Shown here: positions 6,866-13,203 of the stretch, one piece after another | Layout of the letters: the number at the start of each line of letters is the position of its first letter | Position numbering within the stretch: the first letter of the stretch is position 1 | Assembly: GCA_031296355.1 (NCBI GenBank) | Contig: JARLFX010000440.1 | Coordinates: 1 to 16,333 of the forward strand | Direction: 5' to 3' | DNA from: Acidobacteriaceae bacterium | GTDB lineage: Bacteria; Acidobacteriota; Terriglobia; Terriglobales; Acidobacteriaceae | Length of the DNA: 16,333 nt | Program-made: the position numbers and the translations under genes | Notes under the pieces: generated by a model | Databases searched by the model: none | Told to the model about the DNA's origin: nothing | The model's input: only the letters and a program-made list of their open reading frames with translations

Positions 6866-7996
6866 ATGGCTGAAATACCCAATCCGGAGAATGGAACCAT
6901 TGCCATCGCCATGTCCGGCGGGGTGGACTCCTCGGCGGTTGCCGGACTGCTGCGTTCGCAGGGCCACACCGTGATTGGACTTACGCTGCAGCTCTGGAAC
7001 CAGCGCCGCATCTCTGGCCACGAAGGCATGCCGGAAGCCGTGCAAGGCCGCTGCTGCTCCATTGACGACGTCTACGACGCCCGCCGCGTGGCCGAACAGC
7101 TCGATATCCCCTACTACCTCGTCAACCAGCAGGACCGCTTTGAGCGGGACGTGGTAAAGCCTTTCGTGGCGGAGTACCTCGCTGGCCGTACGCCAGTCCC
7201 CTGTACTCTCTGCAATAACCATCTCAAGTTTGACCAGTTGCTCATCACCGCCCGCCAGATCGGCGCAGAGCGCATCGCCACTGGCCACTACGCACGGAAC
7301 GAATTCTGCAAGAGCCGCCAGCGTTGGATTCTGAAGCGCCCCGCCGATCGCTCCAAGGACCAGAGTTACTTCCTCTTCGGCCTCACGCAGGAGCAGCTCA
7401 GCCGCACGCTCTTCCCCCTCGGCGAGATGGAGAAGCCCGCAGTCCGCCAGATGGCAGCCGATCAGGGCCTCGCCCTGGCGCAGAAGCCCGACTCCCAGGA
7501 AATTTGCTTTATTCCCGGCGGCGACTACAAGGCGTTTATTGACGCCTACCTCGAAGAACAGGGAGAGCCGGTACCCGTCACTGCAGGCGCGCTCAAGAAC
7601 TCTGCCGGAGAGACCATCGGCGAGCATCCCGGCATCCGCAACTTCACCGTCGGCCAGCGCAAGGGTTTAGGTATTTCTTCAAGAGACCCGCTTTATGTTA
7701 TTCAAATAAAGCCAGATGAGCGAGAGGTTGTAGTTGGGTCCGAGTCTGAGCTTTTCTCTCGCGAACTGCGCGCCAACCGTCTGAACTGGATCTCGATTCC
7801 CCAACTCACTGAGCCCATGCGCGTCAGCATCAAGGTCCGTCACCGGCACGAACCCGCTCCCGCCACACTGATGCCAGGGCCCGATGCAGACTCCGTCAGT
7901 GCGCTCTTTGACGAGCCGCAGCGCGCCATCACGCCCGGACAGGCCGCCGTCTTCTATCAGGATGATGATGTTGTGGGCGGGGGATGGATCTTCTAA
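6866..7996 (+). CDS. mnmA: tRNA-specific 2-thiouridylase MnmA
   Basis: A 376-residue enzyme that activates U34 of Lys, Glu and Gln tRNAs with ATP and installs 2-thiouridine using persulfide sulfur. The PP-loop ATP-binding motif SGGVDSS is at 17-23. The two catalytic cysteines align as Cys116 (PCTLCNNHLKF) and Cys214 (DSQEICFIPGGDY); SKDQSYFLF (163-171) and TVGQRKGLGI (261-270) are typical tRNA/ATP-binding segments. Cys113 makes a CxxC pair with Cys116 where E. coli MnmA has DxxC. I chose the ATG at 6866; a GTG at 6827 would add 13 residues but has no clear ribosome binding site, whereas GGTAAG lies just before 6866. Codons from 7661 to 7762 are much more AT-rich at third positions than the rest. 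The stop overlaps the end of the convergent DUF948-like gene. Confidence 0.96.
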   Translation: MAEIPNPENGTIAIAMSGGVDSSAVAGLLRSQGHTVIGLTLQLWNQRRISGHEGMPEAVQGRCCSIDDVYDARRVAEQLDIPYYLVNQQDRFERDVVKPFVAEYLAGRTPVPCTLCNNHLKFDQLLITARQIGAERIATGHYARNEFCKSRQRWILKRPADRSKDQSYFLFGLTQEQLSRTLFPLGEMEKPAVRQMAADQGLALAQKPDSQEICFIPGGDYKAFIDAYLEEQGEPVPVTAGALKNSAGETIGEHPGIRNFTVGQRKGLGISSRDPLYVIQIKPDEREVVVGSESELFSRELRANRLNWISIPQLTEPMRVSIKVRHRHEPAPATLMPGPDADSVSALFDEPQRAITPGQAAVFYQDDDVVGGGWIF

Positions 7997-8562
7997 ACGA
8001 AGTCGTCTTCGTCGCGCTTGTAGAGTGCACGGCCCAGCTTGCTCCCGGTCAGATTCTCCACCGCGGCCTTCAGCCCATTCATCAGCCCGGCAATCTGCTT
8101 CACAGGGATCATCACCGCGCGGTGCACCGTGCCGGTAATCTCTTCAATGCCATCCAGCGTGTTTGACACCATCGCATCGGCGCGCTCGACCTGCTCATTC
8201 ACCGTCTCCAGCGTGGACTGCACCGTACGGTCCAGACGCACGGCCTGATCGCGCAGCAGGAAGCTGGCCTCGCTGATGTTGTCCGTAATTACGCGTAGCT
8301 TGGGGGCTGTATCTTCCAGGATGGAACGTGACGCTTCCAGCACCGGCACGGACTTCGCCCTCATCTCATCGGCGATTCGCAGAAATTCCCGCTGCGCCTT
8401 CGCTGCGCCCAGCGCAAACGAGATGATCACGATCGTCTGGATCACCACCGAAACGCTGACTACGCCAACGAAGATCATGAACAGCTTGGAGCCAAGCGGC
8501 ATGGTGGCGTCGCTGCTCTGCAGCAGCATACCCGCGAAACGAAATACCTCTGCGTGGATCAT
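7993..8562 (-). CDS. DUF948/YtxG-like membrane-anchored coiled-coil protein
   Basis: A 189-residue protein with one membrane segment at about 28-52 (MIFVGVVSVSVVIQTIVIISFAL), followed by a long charged, helix-forming region (about 55-165) with heptad-like patterning and many Val/Leu/Asp/Glu residues. It ends in an acidic DEDDFV tail. This layout matches DUF948 proteins such as Bacillus YtxG, which lie next to ytxH, as here: the YtxH gene is immediately upstream on the same strand, 99 nt away. The molecular role of the family is poorly known, though the Bacillus pair is linked to general stress. The start at 8562 has GGAG very close (2 nt) and AAAGG further upstream. The last codons overlap the end of mnmA by 4 nt. 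Confidence 0.7.
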   Translation of the reverse strand: MIHAEVFRFAGMLLQSSDATMPLGSKLFMIFVGVVSVSVVIQTIVIISFALGAAKAQREFLRIADEMRAKSVPVLEASRSILEDTAPKLRVITDNISEASFLLRDQAVRLDRTVQSTLETVNEQVERADAMVSNTLDGIEEITGTVHRAVMIPVKQIAGLMNGLKAAVENLTGSKLGRALYKRDEDDFV

Positions 8563-8608
8563 TGCTCCGGCCTTTCTGGAGAGACTAGCTTACCGGGAAA
8601 GTTGCACA

Positions 8609-8655
8609 GAACTCCGCTGGCAGCATGGGCAGATGCCCCACCGCCCGCGGAGTTC
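8609..8655 (-). other. Intercistronic stem-loop between the ytxH-like and ytxG-like genes
   Basis: Perfect 9-bp arms, GAACTCCGC (8609-8617) and GCGGAGTTC (8647-8655), enclose a second small palindrome, GGGCA-GA-TGCCC (8627-8638). On the - strand transcript this folds between the two cistrons. No T-run follows, so it is more likely a processing, stability or attenuation element than a terminator. Confidence 0.5.
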
Positions 8656-8661
8656 CATGGT

Positions 8662-9015
8662 TTACGAGTTCGAGTTCGTGGTCGTCGCCTGGTAGGCCTG
8701 CTTGCCGGCATCCACGGCTGCCGATACCTTCTCGGCCGTCTCGCCGATGTAGCCCTTGCCCTTGTCGACGTACTGGCTCCACTGGGTGCGGCCCTTTTCG
8801 TAATATTCCTTGCCGCGATCCACATAGGCTTCAGCCTGCTGGCGGCCCTTGTCCACCAGGTCAGCAGCCTTCTGTTTGGCATCGAGTGCCGTAGCCACGA
8901 TATCCTCGCGAGTCTCCTTGCCAGCCTTCGGTGCATACAGCACGCCGATCAAGGCGCCCACGCCCAAACCTGCAAGAAACCATCCAATGCCACTCACATT
9001 GCTGTCTTCAGCCAT
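8662..9015 (-). CDS. YtxH domain-containing protein (general stress type)
   Basis: A 117-residue protein with the YtxH signature: a short N-terminal glycine-rich membrane segment (IGWFLAGLGVGALIGVLYAPKAG, about 10-32) followed by KETREDI. The rest is an amphipathic Ala/Lys/Glu-rich helix (about 33-108) with repeated units such as VDKGRQQAEAYVDRGKEYYEKGR and a Ser/Thr/Asn tail. YtxH proteins are small membrane-associated stress proteins with no known enzyme activity. The ATG is preceded by AGGAGA at ideal spacing. It is the first gene of a probable two-gene - strand unit with the DUF948-like gene and is divergent from the BON lipoprotein gene across a 294-bp intergenic region. Confidence 0.88.
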   Translation of the reverse strand: MAEDSNVSGIGWFLAGLGVGALIGVLYAPKAGKETREDIVATALDAKQKAADLVDKGRQQAEAYVDRGKEYYEKGRTQWSQYVDKGKGYIGETAEKVSAAVDAGKQAYQATTTNSNS

Positions 9016-9124
9016 TTCATTCTCCTTGTATTAGATCCCTGTAATGAATCGGACATTGAGATTACTGCCACGTCATTCAAGTAAAACATTCTTTATGTGT
9101 GGATGCTATGCCCTGTGATTAGGT

Positions 9125-9154
9125 TGCTGCCCATGGCGCTTTACCCCGGCAGCA
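9125..9154. other. Inverted repeat in the divergent intergenic region
   Basis: Arms TGCTGCC (9125-9131) and GGCAGCA (9148-9154) are perfect over 7 bp with a 16-nt spacer. It sits about 110 bp upstream of the YtxH start and 156 bp upstream of the BON lipoprotein start. It may be a regulatory site or a weak hairpin, and chance is not excluded. Apart from this and the palindrome at 9247-9272, I recognise nothing in 9016-9309. Confidence 0.25.
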
Positions 9155-9246
9155 TGCACGCATCAGCACGTTGCAGTGATAGGCTGTTAGCCTGCCGTTG
9201 AGCATGAGCGCCCGACGGCGGTGCATCCGTACAAAAGCATACGCTT

Positions 9247-9272
9247 TGCGACGCTGCACATGCAGCGTCGCA
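9247..9272. promoter_or_regulatory. Perfect 26-bp palindrome upstream of the BON lipoprotein gene
   Basis: Arms TGCGACGCTGCA and TGCAGCGTCGCA are perfect 12-bp complements around a central CA. It ends 2 bp before TAAAAT (9274-9279), a possible -10 box, so a protein bound here would cover the -35 and spacer region. If transcribed, it would form a very stable hairpin about 24 nt before the AAGGAG ribosome binding site (9295-9300). There is no T-run on either side, so a terminator is unlikely. Confidence 0.55.
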
Positions 9273-9309
9273 CTAAAATAAAGTTACGGTTTCGAAGGAG
9301 CAAAACAAC

Positions 9310-10323
9310 ATGATCTCTTACGTGAAGAACCGCTACACCTTGGTAGCCGCGGTCGGCGTCTTCGCATTGGCGATTTCCGTCGCCGGATGCAAGAAGACGG
9401 CAGCCCCGGTTGACGACGCCACGCTCAACAACGCCGTACAGACCAAGATCAGCAGCGATGCCGCACTCGGCGGCCAGCCCATCCAGATCTCGACAGCAAA
9501 CGGCGTCGTGACCCTCAGTGGAACAGTAGACAGCGATGCCGCCCGTTCCCTGGCCGCCAATGACGCCATGCAGGTTCCCGGCATTAAGGTGTTGAACAAC
9601 AACCTGACTGTGCAGCAAGCCTCTGCCGCCCCCATGCCGATGCCCATGGAAGCTCCGGCACCAGCCCCTGCGCCCAGCAAGTCGTCCAAAAAAACATCCG
9701 CCGCAGCTCAAGCTCCTGCTCCGTCCTCACCCTACAAGCAGGCCCCAGCGCCCATCGTACAGAACAACACCCCACCGCCCCCACCGCCGCCGTCAAGGCC
9801 CGCCATCCGCACCATTACCCTGTCTGCAGGTTCGGTTCTGCCCGTGCGCACCACCGAAGCGCTGGATAGCGGCACAACGCAGTCCGGCTCTGCCTTCCAC
9901 GGCGTTCTCGCGGCTGACGTGACGGATGCCAACGGCAACGTAGCCTTCCCTGCCGGTTCGCCGGTTACGGGTCAGGTGGTCGACGTCAAAGATGCTGCGC
10001 ACTTCAAGGGCTCGTCATATCTCAGCATTCAGGTCACACACGTGGGCTTCCACGGCGACCGTGTCCCGGTCTCTACCGAACCCTATGCGGTCGAAGGCAA
10101 GGGCCGCGGCAAGAACACGGCTGAAAAAGTCGGCGGTGGCGCTGCAGTAGGCGCCATTCTGGGCGGAATCTTTGGCGGCGGCAAAGGCGCTGCCATCGGC
10201 GCCGCGGCCGGCGGCGGCTTAGGCGCAGGCGCCAACGCTGTCACCAAAGGCCAGCAAGTCAGTATTCCCAGTGAGTCCATCGTGCGCTTCCGGATCACCA
10301 ATACTGTTTCCGTAACCCGCTAA
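9310..10323 (+). CDS. BON-domain lipoprotein with proline-rich linker and glycine-zipper C-terminus
   Basis: A 337-residue predicted lipoprotein. A signal peptide ends in the lipobox-like VAGC (Cys27). A BON domain follows (about 36-103: DDATLNNAVQTKIS, then IQISTANGVVTLSGTV); this fold is linked to envelope and phospholipid binding. A flexible Ala/Pro linker (about 104-165) includes a run of eight prolines. The C-terminal half has a beta-rich segment (168-260, SAGSVLPVRTTEALDSGTTQSG) and then a glycine-zipper stretch (about 275-308, GGGAAVGAILGGIFGGG) that could insert in or pack against a membrane. The role is probably structural or stress-related at the envelope; no enzyme motif is seen. 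The start is well supported by GAAGGAG 9 nt before ATG. A palindrome upstream may regulate it, and a strong hairpin follows the stop. Confidence 0.82.
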   Translation: MISYVKNRYTLVAAVGVFALAISVAGCKKTAAPVDDATLNNAVQTKISSDAALGGQPIQISTANGVVTLSGTVDSDAARSLAANDAMQVPGIKVLNNNLTVQQASAAPMPMPMEAPAPAPAPSKSSKKTSAAAQAPAPSSPYKQAPAPIVQNNTPPPPPPPSRPAIRTITLSAGSVLPVRTTEALDSGTTQSGSAFHGVLAADVTDANGNVAFPAGSPVTGQVVDVKDAAHFKGSSYLSIQVTHVGFHGDRVPVSTEPYAVEGKGRGKNTAEKVGGGAAVGAILGGIFGGGKGAAIGAAAGGGLGAGANAVTKGQQVSIPSESIVRFRITNTVSVTR

Positions 10324-10329
10324 TCCCTC

Positions 10330-10365
10330 TTCCGGCGGAGACTCGCTTACAGGTCTCCGCCGGAA
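10330..10365 (+). terminator. Strong hairpin after the BON lipoprotein gene
   Basis: A perfect 13-bp stem (TTCCGGCGGAGAC / GTCTCCGCCGGAA) with a 10-nt loop starts 6 nt after the stop codon. Position and strength suggest a transcript end, but the following bases (ACAACG) are not a T-run. Termination may need Rho, or the stem may protect the 3' end. Confidence 0.55.
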
Positions 10366-10438
10366 ACAACGCTCCTGGGACTGCAAACGACCCCGCTCAA
10401 CCCATTTCCTAGCCGACATGCAACCCGAAGTGGGCCTG

Positions 10439-10455
10439 TTACATATCTCATGTAA
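10439..10455. promoter_or_regulatory. Operator-like 17-bp palindrome upstream of the GH57 gene
   Basis: TTACAT-ATCTC-ATGTAA is a perfect 6-bp inverted repeat with a 5-bp spacer, the size and AT-rich symmetry typical of a dimeric helix-turn-helix repressor site. It lies 73 bp before the TTG start in an otherwise unremarkable gap (10366-10514). No regulator gene is adjacent. Confidence 0.4.
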
Positions 10456-10514
10456 AATGAGTGACAGACAGTCCTGGCCCCCAAGACAACATTCACTTAA
10501 ATCACAAATCAGGC

Positions 10515-10524
10515 GAGGTACCTC
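10515..10524 (+). promoter_or_regulatory. Ribosome binding site within a palindrome, upstream of a TTG start
   Basis: GAGG (10515-10518) is the only plausible Shine-Dalgarno element and lies 9 nt before the TTG at 10528. It forms half of the perfect palindrome GAGGTACCTC. An in-frame TAA at 10498-10500 and the lack of ATG or GTG before the conserved FTLHAHLPY motif make the TTG the only reasonable start. Confidence 0.5.
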
Positions 10525-10527
10525 GTT

Positions 10528-12279
10528 TTGCATAAGGCTTCCAGCAGTCCACGCGGGTTTCTTACCTTCACGCTGCACGCCCATTTGCCCTACGTGGTAA
10601 ATCATGGGACGTGGCCCCACGGACTGGAATGGCTGCACGAGGCTGCTGCCGAGACCTACCTGCCGCTGCTGCGCATGATGAAAAATCTCGAGCGCGACGG
10701 CCTGGCCCTGAAGTGCAATCTCAACATCTCCCCCATCCTGCTGGAGCAGCTCGCCCATCCCGTCTTCCGCGCGGAGTTTCCCAAATATCTTGAGCGCAAG
10801 ATACTCGCGGCCCGCGAAGACGAGGCTTTTTTTACCCAGGGTGGAGACGATCACTTCGCCAGCACCGCCCGCTTCTGGCAGAACTTCTTTCAGCAGGCGC
10901 AGGACGACTTTGCCGCGCTGAACGGCGACATCGTGAAGGGATTCGTACACTTCCATCAGACCGGGCAGATTGAGATCATCACCTGTGGCGCCACCCATGG
11001 CTATATGCCTTTGCTGGGCACCGACGAGAGCGTGCGTGCTCAGATCCGCACCGCCGTTGCAACCCACAAAAAGCACATTGGCGAAGCCCCTAAAGGCATC
11101 TGGGCCCCCGAATGCGGCTACCGCCCTGCGGGCATGTGGGAGTTCCCTGTCACCCCGGCAGGAGCCATTGAACCCTGGAAGCCCTTCAACCGCATCGGCG
11201 TGGAGCAGGCGCTCTCCGAGAGCGGCATCGAATACTTCTTCGTCGACACCCACCTGGTCGAAGAATCAGAGCGCATCCCATCTCCCTACGAGCTGCTCAA
11301 CGGCAGCGTCCCCAAGGATGAGAAGACCGTGCAGATGACGCACGCCAACCATCGCTCACTTTACCAGCCCTATTACGTGGATGGCCCCTACGACAAGCGT
11401 TTTGCCACCACCATCTTCCCGCGCGACCCACGCACCGGCGTGCAGGTATGGAGTGGCGACAGCGGCTACCCCGGCGACGGTCTCTATCTCGACTTCCACA
11501 AGAAGCGCTGGCCCGGAGGGCACCGCTACTGGCAGGTCACTGGCTCCAAGGTCGATATCGGCCAGAAGACACCCTACCATCCCTACGAGGCCGCGGAACG
11601 TGTGAAGGCTCACGCCGACCACTTTGTGGGGCTCGTATACGAAGCCCTGAAAGACGGTCTGAATGATGAGATTCCGCCCATCCTGACCTCGCCCTTTGAC
11701 GCTGAGCTCTTTGGCCACTGGTGGTACGAGGGCGTGCTCTGGCTGGAAGCCGTAGCCCGCGTAATGGCACGCGAAGACCTGCCGATCGCGCTCACGACCT
11801 GCAGCGAATATCTCGCCAAATATCCCCGTGCGGGCTTTATCGCCATGCACGAAGGCTCCTGGGGCGCAGAAGGCACCAACCAGGTCTGGATGAATCCTGA
11901 CACCAGTTGGACCTACACCCACATCTACCCTGCTGAAGCGTTCACCCGTGAAGTAGCGACCGCCGGCAAGTGGAAAGATGGCGCTCTCGGCGAACGCATC
12001 ATGAAGCAGCTCTGCCGCGAACTTCTGCTGCTGGAGTCGTCTGACTGGCAATTCCTGATCACCACCGGCGCGGCCCGCGACTACGCGGAGACCCGCTTCC
12101 TGACGCATAACGACCAGTTCCAGGAGGTTGCGAACGCCTGGAGAAGCTTTGCCGCCACCGGCAGAATCAGCGATGTGGAAGAGCAACGGCTCGCCGCCAT
12201 TGAACTGCGCGACAGCATCTTCGCAGATATCGACCCATCCTTCTGGGCGCTGGGTGCGAAAGAAGAGCGCACCGCATAG
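10528..12279 (+). CDS. GH57 1,4-alpha-glucan branching enzyme (DUF1957-type)
   Basis: A 583-residue cytosolic enzyme of glycoside hydrolase family 57, branching-enzyme subgroup, which cuts alpha-1,4-glucan and rejoins it through alpha-1,6 links in glycogen synthesis. Family motifs run in order: FTLHAHLPYV (14-23), GQIEIITCGATHGYMPLL (146-163), IWAPECGYRP (191-200) with Glu195 as the expected nucleophile, and SPFDAELFGHWWYEG (388-402) with Asp391 as the expected acid/base. The WSGDSGYPGDGLYLDFHKK segment (308-326) and the C-terminal helical domain (about 430-575) also fit. It begins with TTG at 10528; there is no alternative before the first motif. The length is slightly above typical (about 520-560). 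It leads a + strand run that continues with a membrane protein, a methyltransferase and SixA. No other glycogen gene is adjacent. An amylase activity is less likely because of the branching-type motifs. Confidence 0.92.
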   Translation: MHKASSSPRGFLTFTLHAHLPYVVNHGTWPHGLEWLHEAAAETYLPLLRMMKNLERDGLALKCNLNISPILLEQLAHPVFRAEFPKYLERKILAAREDEAFFTQGGDDHFASTARFWQNFFQQAQDDFAALNGDIVKGFVHFHQTGQIEIITCGATHGYMPLLGTDESVRAQIRTAVATHKKHIGEAPKGIWAPECGYRPAGMWEFPVTPAGAIEPWKPFNRIGVEQALSESGIEYFFVDTHLVEESERIPSPYELLNGSVPKDEKTVQMTHANHRSLYQPYYVDGPYDKRFATTIFPRDPRTGVQVWSGDSGYPGDGLYLDFHKKRWPGGHRYWQVTGSKVDIGQKTPYHPYEAAERVKAHADHFVGLVYEALKDGLNDEIPPILTSPFDAELFGHWWYEGVLWLEAVARVMAREDLPIALTTCSEYLAKYPRAGFIAMHEGSWGAEGTNQVWMNPDTSWTYTHIYPAEAFTREVATAGKWKDGALGERIMKQLCRELLLLESSDWQFLITTGAARDYAETRFLTHNDQFQEVANAWRSFAATGRISDVEEQRLAAIELRDSIFADIDPSFWALGAKEERTA

Positions 12280-12325
12280 CGGCTTCTGCGGATTTGTAAA
12301 TGAGCAGAACCGGGAGGAGCGCCAC

Positions 12326-13195
12326 GTGCCGCCGCAAACCCAGGAAAGTTCCCTGCAACACAGGGAAACGGCGCCATTGCACATAGACCCGCGTACGCGC
12401 CGCTATACCCTGCCTGAGCTCTGGCACCTGCTTTCGCTGGATGCACCCACTGTCGCCGTAGCCTGGTTCATCCTCGCCGCCCGTGCCGCGCACCTCCATC
12501 TACTGCGCAGTGATTCTACCTCACTCTTTCTGGCTACCTGGATCTTCTATGCCGTGGATCGCCTGCTGGACGCGCATTACAGTGAACCCTTTCCGGAAGA
12601 ACGCCATCACTTTCACGGCCAGTACAGCAAAGCATTTCTGATCGCACTCATCTGTGCGGCACCGGTGCTTCTGCTTCTCCTGCAACATATGGAGCCAACC
12701 CTGCGGCGCTTCTGGTTGCTGCTCGGTCTGGGCGCTGCGGGCTACTATGCGTGGATACATACTCGCCCCAGCGCGACGGATTCACAGTTGCCCAAAGAAC
12801 TATCCGTTGGCATCGGCTTTACCGTTGCCGTTTTCCTACCGGAAGCTCTCTATGGGGTAAATACCCATCTACTCCCGCACGCCACCTGCTTCGGCGCGCT
12901 CTGCTGGCTCAACTGCACGCTCATCTACGAGCGCGAACATACCGATCTGCGAAACGCGCACTGGAGCACGCGCTTCGCCATCCGTCATGCGGCGCTTCTG
13001 CAGGCCTCGGTACTGCTCACCGGGCTCGTTCTCTGCTTCATTGCGAATGCGTCCATCGCGTTGCCCCTCTGCATTGCACTGAGCGCGGCCATTATGATGG
13101 CACTGCGCCGCTCGCGCCATCGCATGCACCGCCTCACCTACCGCATAGCAGCTGATGCGGCCATGCTCACGCCAACGATCTTCCTCTTCCGGTAA
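12326..13195 (+). CDS. Polytopic membrane protein with UbiA-like features
   Basis: I choose the GTG at 12326, 6 nt after GGAGGAG, giving 289 residues; an upstream ATG at 12128 would overlap the GH57 gene by about 150 nt and has no ribosome binding site. About seven to eight hydrophobic helices are visible after residue 38. The segment TWIFYAVDRLLDAHY (71-85) followed by ERHHFH (92-97) sits where UbiA-type prenyltransferases carry their first Asp-rich loop, and KELSVGIGFTVAVFLP (157-172) and RIAADAAMLTPTIFLF (273-288) resemble conserved blocks I associate with UbiA-related proteins of unknown substrate. A second classical DxxxD motif is not seen, so catalysis is uncertain. The gene is 46 nt after the GH57 gene and 8 nt before a methyltransferase gene. 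The lipid-modification role is inference from this pairing. Confidence 0.6.
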   Translation: MPPQTQESSLQHRETAPLHIDPRTRRYTLPELWHLLSLDAPTVAVAWFILAARAAHLHLLRSDSTSLFLATWIFYAVDRLLDAHYSEPFPEERHHFHGQYSKAFLIALICAAPVLLLLLQHMEPTLRRFWLLLGLGAAGYYAWIHTRPSATDSQLPKELSVGIGFTVAVFLPEALYGVNTHLLPHATCFGALCWLNCTLIYEREHTDLRNAHWSTRFAIRHAALLQASVLLTGLVLCFIANASIALPLCIALSAAIMMALRRSRHRMHRLTYRIAADAAMLTPTIFLFR

Positions 13196-13203
13196 ATGCT
13201 CAC

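Noticed and set aside
6812..7627. 271-codon minus-strand open frame opposite mnmA
   Set aside because: It lies wholly antisense to a clear MnmA, apart from its start, and has no support of its own.
12128..12325. Upstream ATG extension of the UbiA-like gene
   Set aside because: It would overlap the GH57 coding sequence by 152 nt and lacks a ribosome binding site. The GTG at 12326 follows a near-perfect GGAGGAG.
10219..12384. Two long minus-strand open frames (344 and 342 codons) opposite the GH57 gene
   Set aside because: Both are antisense shadows. The GH57 motifs in the + frame are complete and in order.
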